A stretch of 64,000 bases of DNA from Anoplolepis gracilipes. Taxonomy: Eukaryota > Arthropoda > Insecta > Hymenoptera > Formicidae. The translations under genes were made by a program, and so were the position numbers. Below the pieces are notes generated by a model. The model was not told the origin of the DNA. It saw nothing but the letters and a program-made list of their open reading frames with translations, and did not search any database. Of the stretch, positions 25,710 to 36,680 are shown in pieces (within the stretch, counting starts at the first letter, position 1; each line of letters begins with the position of its first letter). The stretch is taken from contig NC_132970.1 in NCBI RefSeq assembly GCF_047496725.1, positions 22,904,001 through 22,968,000 of the forward strand, given 5' to 3'.

Positions 25710-28700
25710 ATGATATTAACAAGATTTCACTCCCTCGCCCAAACCCCCCCGCCTTTTCTCTAAATCTCTACTTTTCCCTATCTCTTTTGCCTCCCTTTCT
25801 CTCTCTCTCTCTCTTGATTCTCTTCTTTGTTGGCGTATAAATATTGTATAATTAAGTAAAATAATTTTACCACAATATATTTTTCGAGATACACACACAA
25901 ACTTATACACATGCATAAAATATATCTTCTCAGCGGATTTTATCTCGGTCGTTATAAAAGCGCTGCGAATAATTGGACGAGATGCAGTAGGACGGAATGC
26001 AGGTGCATTTGTCTACGGTACTAACGCGAATGCATTTCTCTCTTTCTATCCGTTTGCTCTCTTCTCTATCTCTCCTGCTCTCCTTCTTCGGTTCGCCTGA
26101 TGCGCAAATTAAGGGTGATTCCGGTCGAGTGGAATCGCCATTTCGCATCAAACGACCGCGGTTACTTCTTTTCTATTTTCTTCCTTTTCTTCCTCCTTTT
26201 CTTTCTGCATCTTGCTAGTCCCTGAAACCATCCTCGTAATGGGTTCGATACGGAAGTTTTATTAAAATGCGCCATAATTACGCAATATAAATATCCTCTT
26301 TACTTCAAAAGCTCTCTCTGTTGCAAGCTCGATTTTCTACCTGTGTTAACATGACTTCGCTTCTCTCTTGTAATCGCGCGATAAGAGGCAACGTAATAAA
26401 TTTTTATGCTCGACAAGCGAAATGTTTCGTTCAAAACTTGTTCTTTGGAGCAAACGTACACACACACACATACATATATATATGTATATATATATATATG
26501 TTATATTTCGTAACGCGTGGCAAAAGAAATTTAGCATAATGCGTAGTAATTTAAACAGCACGATTAACGATCGACGATTAGCCTGCTTCTCATTTGGCTG
26601 CGCATAAAAATTTATATTGCGGACATGCAGAAATCGATTGATCGCTGACATCAACTCAACAGAAGATCGTTCTTTTATTTTTCACATATTTCATCTACAC
26701 TCCATGATCATGTTGTAATATATGTATCTTTTCTGTAGTAACAGCAGTTAAATATAGAAGCAGAACATCATTATCGCGAAAACTGATAAGAGAAGTATAT
26801 AATTGATTTTAAACATGTTATGTTGCAGTAATTAATATTTTTAATGTCTTTTGAATTGATGACTGTAGCTTAAGCGTATATAAATTAAAAATATATAATA
26901 AAGTGTGTAAATATTATATTAATGTCTTGACGAAAGTATCGCTGTAAAGAAAGGAATGATTGATTTTATGGCTTATTTATCAATAAATTGGATTTTAATT
27001 AATTATATATTTATTTCATTTTTTATGTTGATTTAGTAATATTTTTCTATTAATTTGTAAACAATGCATGCGTCATAAATCTTTTATTATATTTTATAAA
27101 TTTTAATAATTGATTAGTAATAACATTATAAATTTATAAAAATATTTTGATCTTTTTTTTTACGTGAGTAGGATTTCAAATTGCCTGAGCCAAGACTACA
27201 GTTTTGAAGAGAGCAGGTGCATTAACAGATGTCCTTTTCGGTGCATTCTCGATGCAACAAAAGAGTTCCGACAAAAATAACGTTTTCGTTTCACGGAAAA
27301 CGCATCTGTCGCTCAACTGACGGTCCCCTTTAATTCTCTTGTCTACAACTAATAATAAAATTTTTATGATTGTAACGGCTGTTCGTTTTACAGAAAATGC
27401 GATTTTTTTACCTTTTATTCTCATTATTCGACACAACGGATCATATTTATATGTAGAAAAATAATTGCGATAGTATAAAGTCAATTACATATAATAACAT
27501 AAATCAAAAAGATTTAATTATTTCAACTTTTACATATAATTTTGTCATTTATAGAAATAGTAGAATTTTGATTTTTTTAAATTAAATTTAACGAGATTAA
27601 AAAAAATTAAGATTTTTTATGACAAAAGAGTCACATTTATATAATAAATTTATCTAGAATATATATAACCATTTTAATTTATTTCTTTATCATTTTATCA
27701 ATTAATGACATTTGTCCATTTTTTGACTAATCACATCTTGAGAGTGGAGATTGTCACGCTTGTTGTTACGTGCGAGAACTGCAACACTTTATTATTGTCC
27801 CTTTCGTTTGATTGTGCATTCGCTCTAAAGAGAGTAACCTTACTAACTACTTTTCCCGTCTTTGTTCTTTCTTCTAATTTCAGCAATCCTCCTGAGGATT
27901 TCTCTCGAACCATTTCCCTCCGGCACCGCCGGCGTTTACCTTTTCCTTTTGCCACTCTCGCTATGCGGATCCCGTCTACATTTCTCAATGCTGACCAAGT
28001 CCCGTGACACGCGATTCTCTCGGCCAGGAAGCGACAAAATATCTCATCTCTTTTATGTACGTGTATTCCGCGCGCTCTTAGATGCATCGCTATATATAGG
28101 CTGACATCGGATTTTTTAATATATTTTTCGGATCTCTCTCTTGATTTTGTTAATTTGATAGATTTTTTTTAACTGCAATAATCATTATAGAACATATTTT
28201 TTTGTTTTGTGTAAATTTTTATTTATATTTTTAATAAGTTTAAATTTATATACACACATAAATTAAATAATAAAAAAATGTGAATAAAATCTTTCTAATT
28301 AAAATGAAATATATATTCTATAATAATACATGTATTATATATTTATATATAATATCTTAGTCCCCCCGTTGAATAATTCGATTGTTGCAGGCACACGATG
28401 CAAAACTTATGTAAAATATTTACTAAAAATTAAAAAAGTTAATTTAGATTATAATTTTAGATCTGTGTCAAATTTTCTAAACTGTCGAAAAGAGTTAAGA
28501 TTGTAGCCCCAAGATTTAGATTTTATACATAGTTAAATATATATGGAATTTTAAAACCTTTGCAATTTTACGACCATTCGTCTAGACAGACAGATAAGAT
28601 AATCGTAGATAGTTTTGTGTGTAATTATGGGAGATATGAGAGGCGCGTCGTTCGAGTTCAACAGCACAGTATGTTAATGGGAAATATTATGGGCGATTAA

Positions 28701-29199
28701 CGCCAGTCGCGTTTTCTCACGTGCGCAAACATAAGGATTTGTTTCTTGTCGGTCCATCGCGAAGACTGGAAAAACATCCTTACGTGTTTTCTCTTCGGTT
28801 CTAGTTAAATCAAAGAACCCTTTTAAGCACCTCGAACGTTTAACCTGTAAATAATAAAACCATCGATGATGGACTGAAAATATTTCCCGTCTTCGAGTTT
28901 TGCAAATATGTCAAGTGCAAAGAATTACACGGATGTTATCTTTTCAAAGATTATAAATGTAAAATTTACCTTTTGAGGGAATCGCGCGAGAATTATTTGA
29001 TTGAAATTAATATTAAGATATAATTAAAATGAAATTTAATCGTCGTGGAAAAATATGAATTTGAATTCCTGTCGTTTCAGAAATTTTATAAATTGTCGAA
29101 TTTCAGAAATTTCAGAAATTTATAGTCACATTATTTTCTAATAAATGCGAGAATATACGTCGCATCGAGGAATTTTAGTATCCGCATATTATCGTTCAC
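25710..29199. other. Non-coding spacer upstream of the first ratchet-site candidate
   Basis: Mostly AT-rich, with CpG-richer patches at about 25,930-26,160 and 27,880-28,090. A (TA)-rich tract lies at about 26,470-26,500. A well-formed lone acceptor at 27,883 is listed separately. No complete exon was recognised. Confidence 0.5.
27841..27884 (+). other. Isolated consensus 3' splice site candidate
   Basis: TACTAAC at 27,841-27,847 matches a strong branch point. It is followed by a pyrimidine-rich tract (TTTGTTCTTTCTTCTAATTTCAG) with the AG at 27,882-27,883, 37 nt from the branch A. The sequence after it (CAATCCTCC...) is GC-richer and open for about 120 nt in one frame, but I see no good donor downstream. 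It may be the acceptor of an alternative or terminal exon, or a decoy. Confidence 0.35.
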
Positions 29200-29209
29200 G
29201 ACGACTCAA

Positions 29210-29287
29210 GCTAACTTACCGTTATCCTTTTTGTGTTTCAGGTAAGCGTTCTCTTGATACAAACTGGTTTGCATCCTCTCTGTAAGT
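29210..29287 (+). other. Candidate recursive-splice (ratchet) site with 40-nt RS-exon
   Basis: A CTAAC branch-point-like string at about 29,213-29,217 precedes the tract CCTTTTTGTGTTTCAG, whose AG ends at 29,241. The next bases are GTAAGC, so splicing to this acceptor would recreate a donor at once, which defines a zero-length recursive-splice site. A second, stronger donor, GTAAGTAT, begins at 29,282. This gives a 40-nt RS-exon (29,242-29,281) in the exon-definition model. One reading frame of that exon meets TAA at its second base and the other two are open. An ordinary 40-nt microexon is the alternative. The call rests on the motif only, without transcript evidence. Confidence 0.6.
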
Positions 29288-29299
29288 ATAGTTTAATTT

Positions 29300-30150
29300 A
29301 TCAACGAATTACATAAAATGATGAAACCACGCAACAAACATGATACATGTGAGTTATAGCTTTAGTAAATACATAATTGCAAGTTATCTTGGGAAAATTC
29401 ATTAAAAAATAAATTAGAAGAACATTTTACCTCAAAAATAAGGAAAACATTCATGTTTATTGTAAAAAAAAAATCCAAACATTTTGAAATGAATTTTTTT
29501 GATACTTGGCCTTGAAAATATCGAATTCCACGTTCTCTTTTTTTTTTTTTTTTTTTTTTTAATCTCAAAGTATTTAAATATAACGCGCGCAGGATTACGT
29601 CTGAATGAATGACGGTAGATTCTCGTTCTGAGAGGAGAGAAATCCGCGATGAAGGATTACTTTGATGCTCGCGGTACGTAATCTCTTCTTAATGACGACC
29701 GCGGTTGATCGTTCCTCTTCAGTCCGCGATTATGGCACTTTCTTTACGCTCTTATGGGAAGGACATTATGAACTTATTCATGGGGACACAAACGTTATTC
29801 TTAATAACGCAGCTTTGATAAATTTGAGCTAATGCGGCACCTGTGCGATGTATCGAAAACGTCATCGAAGCGGGCCTGATATACCGTAGGGTGATGAGAA
29901 AAGGGTTCTGGTAGGACAGATCGAATTACAGTAGATTCGTTCTACTCGACCTAGCAAGATCATCATCCCCCGCCTTCCCTTCTCTTAATTGGGCTTCGAA
30001 CATTTGCCGCGCGTGACGAAGCCTCGCACGATGAATAGGCGAAATCACGTTTACGGATGAAGTATTAATGTTGCACGATCGGAGATTCATTGTAGTTAAT
30101 AGAGAAATTATATGGGACAAGCATTCGAAATCTGGACTTCAAAATCTATA
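29300..30150. other. Non-coding spacer
   Basis: Holds a T run at about 29,539-29,561, then mixed-composition DNA with a CpG-richer stretch at about 29,590-30,060. No gene recognised. Confidence 0.5.
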
Positions 30151-30152
30151 TA

Positions 30153-30715
30153 GGGTAAACTAGGGTATGATGATCATACGGAAAAGATGGCCATAGGCTG
30201 TAATTTTTTCAATAATCGCTACATAGTGCGCTTTTTTAATCATTATCAAAGATAATCGATATTTACAGTAGTCTATCTGCATACATTATTCGAAATAACG
30301 ATATTTTGAATCTTATATCATATTTTTACTTTTGACTACCTGCAAAGTTTTTCACTTGTCCACTAAAAACTGTTGTAACGTCGAATAAATTACAGTCAAG
30401 CTATCGTAATCGACGTTAGACATATTATAAAGATATGTAAATTGTTACATGACCTATAATTTTTATTTTCGTTTTCACAATTTTTTTTATAAATATTATG
30501 GTCATCTTTTCCTTAAAAGTTGAGCAAGATGGCCAATGTTGTACTCTTTTAATAATATAAAATTTCTATTAAATCTTTTTATTTTAATTTCGATAATATT
30601 ACGTAATCGAAGCTTTAGGGAAGATAATATGCCAAACACTATTAAAAAATAACAAAAATAAAAGTATGTTTTTTGCATTTTAAAAAAACTATGGCCATCT
30701 TACCCGAGTTTACCC
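30153..30715 (+). mobile_element. TA-flanked inverted-repeat element, copy 7, intact ends
   Basis: TA then GGGTAAACTAGGGTATGATG opens the element and CTTACCCGAGTTTACCC then TA closes it, making this the best-preserved pair of ends. Its length is 563 bp. Like copy 8 it carries an additional CGGAAAAGATGGCCATA segment just inside the left end, which copies 3 and 5 lack, so it marks a subfamily. The string TTCAAAATCT occurs on both sides (30,138 and 30,718), which may be chance or an older local repeat. Confidence 0.95.
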
Positions 30716-30717
30716 TA

Positions 30718-32330
30718 TTCAAAATCTGAACTTTTATACATTTATTGTTCAATTATAAAATCTATTCATATTGCAAACTAATATTTCTATTTCCTAGATA
30801 TTTAATATCTAGCTAGAAACAAAAATCCTCAATTTTTATAACAATTATATGTATTTCAATATGAATAAATAAACGCTTAAAATATTATTATTATTATATG
30901 TATAGTCAGAGATAGAATGTATTAAAAGTTTTTCAATAGCTCTTTTCAATAATCTCGAAGCATGTAATACTTTCTAAATAGAAATCATGAGTGTTCACAC
31001 GAAATCATGGTAAATGGTCGCGGTTTCACTCGGTCACAGTCATTCTATCATCGTCGTGACTATCGGGTTAGAGGTCGAGTCACTATTGAAGGTCGTGGCA
31101 GATCGTGAAGAAGGAGCGGAACGGCACGGTATAGATCCAAGGAATGTGTGCCAGCAGTTAGGTCAGCCTCGAGGTTGCCTGATTGGCTGGGTCAAGGTCA
31201 CTATCTACCTACCTACCTACCTGCCTGCTCGTCGTCCTCTACGTATTTCTTTCTACATATGATGCACTCACGTGCATCGACACATGCACCTTTACACGTG
31301 GAAGCACGGTTGTCAGAAAAACGATCCAAGAGAACGAAAACATCCTCCGAAATCGCGTCGATTTCTTTCGGAACCTGAAAGTAGCAAAATTGCATCTTGT
31401 TACGCCATAAAAATTGAGACTACATATAATCGGTGGTTTTAGAACTGGTCGACCCAGAAACACGATTCCGAGGGTCTTAAACCCGAGCTTAGGATAAATA
31501 CATCTTGTGAATCGCCGGATAATTCTCGTCGTAACGTCATCCGCGTGGATATGCCTTAGGCACGTTTAACGACCGCTTGTTTGTTACATTAGTCACATAA
31601 AAAACATGGAGCGACGGCGATTTACAGATTTTGTAGACCGTAGCTTTTTACTGGAATCGGTCTTGTTATCTACCTATTAGGAACTCGGTAAGAAATTATA
31701 TCATTTTATGATCTTATGTTAAAACTTTATGTGCATTATTATATATATATTATTAGTTTTTCATTAAACTTTTATGCGTTAAAAATTCTGAACATATGCA
31801 AATTGAAGAAGAACTCTTCAAGGTATTCGAATTATGTTCTTTGTAACTGTGTTCAAATTTTATAACGCTTAAAAAAATATTTGCCGACATTAATTTACGA
31901 ATTCTTTTGGATACTTACTTTCGGATCAATAAACCTTCGAATTTTAAGATTTTTAAATATTTATCTTCCAAGCACCGTTTGTTCTCTTAAATCACTGCGT
32001 AACGACATTCCATGAATTAGAAACTAGAGTTTGACGCGCGCCGTTTGACACACATTAATTAACTAATTAGCGACACTCACGGTATCTTATTTTCTCACTC
32101 TGCGAATAACAGAACGACGTTGGTTCCATAATCTGCACGCGATCTGATAAGTACAGTTAGGAGCTTGACGAGTTTCTGACAAGTGACAGCTAACTTACAC
32201 GTCGTAATTTGGCTCGCGACAGAAAGCATGTGTAAATGCCAGTTATTCTTCCGCGATTCTCCTTATTTATTCCATCAGTATCCGTAAATTTTTCTTTGGG
32301 GAATTTAATACTTTGGAACAACTATTTAAT
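30718..32330. other. Non-coding spacer
   Basis: AT-rich to about 30,990, then mixed composition with a short (CTAC)n at about 31,202-31,222. Three overlapping open frames near 31.0-31.4 kb have no recognisable domain and no splice sites at suitable places. Confidence 0.5.
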
Positions 32331-32554
32331 AATCATAATTTTTTAATATTAATTTTTTTCGGAAAGAAAACAATTTCTCTATTATTTGAAATTATACAGT
32401 AAAAGAGGAAGAGAGAAAGATATTTTCTTTAAATCTTTTATACATTTGGTCAGTTTTTTCCTAATCAAAAAATTATTTATTTATTTGATAGGACTTATAT
32501 AATTTTCATATAGGAACTCTAATCAAACTTAAGTTTTATTAAACTAGGCGCCTC

Positions 32555-32588
<34 letters not shown>

Positions 32589-32794
32589 TAATCATAATTT
32601 TTTTTTGCAAAGAAAATTTCTCTATTATTTGAAATTATACAGTAAAAGAGAAAGAGAAAGATATTTTCTTTAAATCTTTTATACACTTGGTCAATTTTTT
32701 CCTAATCAAAAAATTATTTATTTATTTGATAGGACTTATATAATTTTCATATAGGAACTCTAATCAAACTTAAGTTTTATTAAACTAGGCGCCT

Positions 32795-32827
<33 letters not shown>

Positions 32828-32970
32828 TTTATAATCATAATTTTTTTTTGCAAAGAAAATTTCTCTATTATTTGAAATTGTACAGTAAAAGAGAAAGAGA
32901 AAGATATTTTCTTTAAATCTTTTATACACTCGGTCAGTTTGTTTCCTAATCGAGAAACCATTTATTTCAG
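32331..32970. repeat. Tandem triplication of a ~245-259 bp unit with poly(A) junctions
   Basis: Units start with AATCATAATTTTT at 32,331, 32,590 and 32,833. Each contains ATTTCTCTATTATTTGAAAT, a GAAAGATATTTTCTTTAAATC stretch and TTTTCCTAATCAAAAAATT. The first two end in AAACTAGGCGCCTC followed by 29 A (32,555-32,583) and 30 A (32,796-32,825). The third is truncated near 32,970, before the poly(A). Units are nearly identical apart from an extra ~17 bp near the start of unit 1, so the duplication looks recent. Confidence 0.93.
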
Positions 32971-33285
32971 TTCCTGAAGAAATCCATCGTGTGTTTGCAT
33001 TTATGTATAGGCCGAATTATATGTTTACGTCACAATATATAATGATGATATCGATACTATCGTACAATACCGACGCAAGGCGCAACATAAACATACTTCA
33101 TGTGTTCTCAGAATGCATGACGCAGAGATTGCGCCCTACCGTTATTCGCACGATAAACTAAGGTGCACATATTACCGTCGCCGAGATTATGTTCTTGCAT
33201 AGCACGCTGCGTACGTGGCAGTCGCCCGCCCATCGACCGTGTCGAATTCCGTATGTACAATGTAGAAGCGAGTGAGTGAATGAGT

Positions 33286-33316
<31 letters not shown>

Positions 33317-36300
33317 AGGGGAGGGGAATATTTACGCAAAAATCCTACAGCTATTACAACAGTATCATCAGCGAAAAATCTTCGATTTGATGAGTACGAA
33401 TGAATATTCCTAATTTTTATCTCGACATTTTTTTCTAGTTGGAATAAATACCTGAGTGGTAGCTCGATTTTCAGTCGAAGAATTTGCCTATTGTCGTATT
33501 TATATTGTCATGCTGAGATCATCACATTTAAAGTTTTGAAGCGATTTTGGCAAGATTTTTGCGAAAGAAGATTATTTGAATTCTTTTGATGTCAAGATCT
33601 ATTTAATAAAGTATTAGAAAAAAATCCTTGATTTTTGCAAGATATATCATGCAAAAATTGTCGATCAACATTTTGACAGTATAAAAATCAAAATTTAATA
33701 TTTTATTTATTAGAATTATGATTTAAACTATTTATTATAGTTCATTACAGTAATTATAAGATATATTGCTTTCATTATTGATTAAAAATTAAAGTTACAT
33801 TTACAAAATTAGAACAATTTGAATAAATAATAATGAAATAATAAAAAGTACCAATTGTTCATCATGTCACGTGTGTCAAACCTTTCTTTCTTTCTGGGCT
33901 AATTCGTCGAGAGTTGATCCATTAACTAATTTTGTCAGGATCATTCGTGTTGAGAAAAAATATACGTGAGCTACTCGGAACGTCCTACGCGAGTTAATAA
34001 AATTGACCCACATGAATGAATGTAACTTTGTCGAATGGATGTGTTGCGATTACCAAAAACTACCATGTATAACGATTCGTCGCGCCGCACCGGTTAGAGT
34101 AACACCCGAAAAAAGCCAGTCCGCCGAACCAATCGAGCGTGATCGAGGAGAGTCCGCTGTATTACATGTAATTAGGCACAACGGAAGAAACGAGCGATGT
34201 GCTTGTGGTTCACTCGAGACTGACCGCTTTATTAACCCCCTTAATAGGTTCCCTACGGTGGCATCTATCAGACGTGCATCTTGTGAATGAGGTCACTCGA
34301 TAACTGTATTCGATCGAGATTCAATGAGTACTATTATTTGCATGACATACTCTTAGGAATGTTTAAATTTAGTAGAGTATCAATGCCTTTGATGATGAAA
34401 ATAAATGAGTTTTTTTTTTTTTTTTTTTAAATTATGGAGATTAAATCCTTCAACGCAATAATAAACGCGATTAGATATTTTATTTTATATTTGAAAGTTT
34501 TGACTTGCGTGAAATATAAAATGAAATTATATAGAGAGTTCTTTTGGCGTAGAATCGGAATCTTTCAAAAAAAAAAAAAAAAAAAAAGGAGGGTGGTTTC
34601 GGTAAAACGCCCTCCATTCGTTTTTTCTGCGATCGTCTAATCGAAGCGATTCTTGCTTTCCTGCCTGAAATAACATCCGGCGGATCGCCGATCCCTCTTA
34701 ACGAACGTTTCTTTGCCGGCGCTTATATCGACTTCGTGGCCGGTCGAAAACCGGCTACCGTGAAATCCGTAACGCGAGCTTCCTCTTCCTCGAGCCATTG
34801 TTCTGTTAAATCCGCGACTAATCGAGCGAGACCGATGTAGCATGATGTTTCGTGAATGAAGGGAGATCTTCTTTTCGATTTTATCATCATCTCTCATTAC
34901 GATATTTGATGCAATGGCATATTGAAACCCAAGTCAAAGAATACAGTAACTAAACTCTTTTTGTATTATGTTATACATATTTTCGTAGAAAAAGAAATTA
35001 GAAAAATTTATACTAAGATCTAGAATAATTATATCTATTAAATTTTTCCTATTTTTTTTTATTCATAAATATTTATAAAATTTCAATAAGTACTCTCTCA
35101 TTTCTTTTTTTAATTTAAAAAGTAATAAGATTAATCGAATTATTTTACAAGACTTTTAAAATTACATTTACGTGTATTTATTTCACACATTAGTAATCCA
35201 ATTATCACAATCATTCATCGAATTATACTTTAGGCTCGATTTAAATCATCGTGTGATGTTATTAAATACGTCCCATAAATCAACATCCAGTCTTATAGGA
35301 TAATCACAGAGCAAAAGAGGATTCATGAGGCAAAGAAGGGGAGACGGTCGCCTGATCCGGACGAGTCACGCTGTCGGACGATTTTGCTTGAAAATTCGAT
35401 TAGCAAGTTTCACCGCAAACGATCGGCCGCGATCCACGAGTGAAAGAGAGCTATTCGCGGCTATCGCCGTCACGAGATCTATCATCACTCGTCGCGGCTC
35501 GTAATCTCGCGGAACTTTTTCATCGCTACTTTCGTGGGCGCGGTACTCGAGAATACCAGAATGCCTGCCGTTCGGGCAAGCTTGTCCGTCGTTAAGCCAC
35601 GTTCTCGGTCTCGGTAATTACCGAGACGACGGAAGAGGGGGAAGGTCATTTTCTATCCCTTCGGCCTCCGTCATCCCCGGAGGCGCTTTTGTGGTCAGGA
35701 ATCTCGAGAGAAACCACCGGGCATCGTGCAGGTTACAATCGCCTATTAGCCGGCGATTCCAGCAATGTGGACGACGAACCAGGACAGGGACGACCTTCCC
35801 AAGGTTTCCGTCGCCGTTCTGTAGCCCAGTTAGTCTAACTGCATCCAAGGAAAAGTCTAAAGTCAGCAGTCTAGTATTTGCTCGGTTTTTTTATATAACT
35901 CCCCGCTTCTCCGTCATTATACGTGTCGACCTGATAACAGTTGACAGGAATCATTGGTCGAGTATGCTGGCTATCGCGAACAATCTCTCAATTTACCGTT
36001 AAGCATTGAAAACAAATCTTTTTAGAAATTATTGAAATATGTTATGTAACTCTCTAATATATACAGGATAAAAATATAAATAATTGATGAAAGTAAAAAA
36101 AGTGGAACATTTCTCAAATTTAAAAGTTGCCTATTCACATATAAATCAACTAAGAACGCTTAAGCTGTATTTAATATAATTTTAATAATTTAAATATATA
36201 ATGTTGATTCACATTCTAATCAGTAGTCATTAGTACAAAGAATATTGCAATCTTTCATGATGATGTCATTTATGAACAAATTATATTGTTAGATAGCGTC

Positions 36301-36680
36301 CAAGAAGCCGCCACGGAATTCAAAATGATATAAAGATACAAAATTATTTAAACATTTACCTCGTATTAGTAGGTTTAATTTACAATTTTAAAGTTATATC
36401 ATTTTTTACACAGTACCAATAATTACAAAAAATTTTGTTATATATATATTTCAAGATAATAGCCGTAAAATTTTCAAACGAATGACTAAAAGTTAGCAAA
36501 AAATTAGCATGCTAAATGTATTTAAATATCAGTTCAAACGCCTGTCGAGTTTTCTTTAGCATGCTTTATTTAATATTCATTAATTCAAGAAAATATTATA
36601 ATTAATTCAAGGAAATTTGTATGGGGATTTGGTCATTAAATACTGTGTCGAGTTTGAATTAACACAGATCTATAAAGAGT
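32971..36680. other. Non-coding spacer with CpG-rich block at 35.3-36.0 kb
   Basis: A (GA)n to GGGA tract spans 33,285-33,326. A T run lies at about 34,411-34,428 and an A run at 34,567-34,586. CpG-rich stretches cover about 34,600-34,830 and 35,330-35,960. The sequence in between is AT-rich. No exon recognised. Confidence 0.5.
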
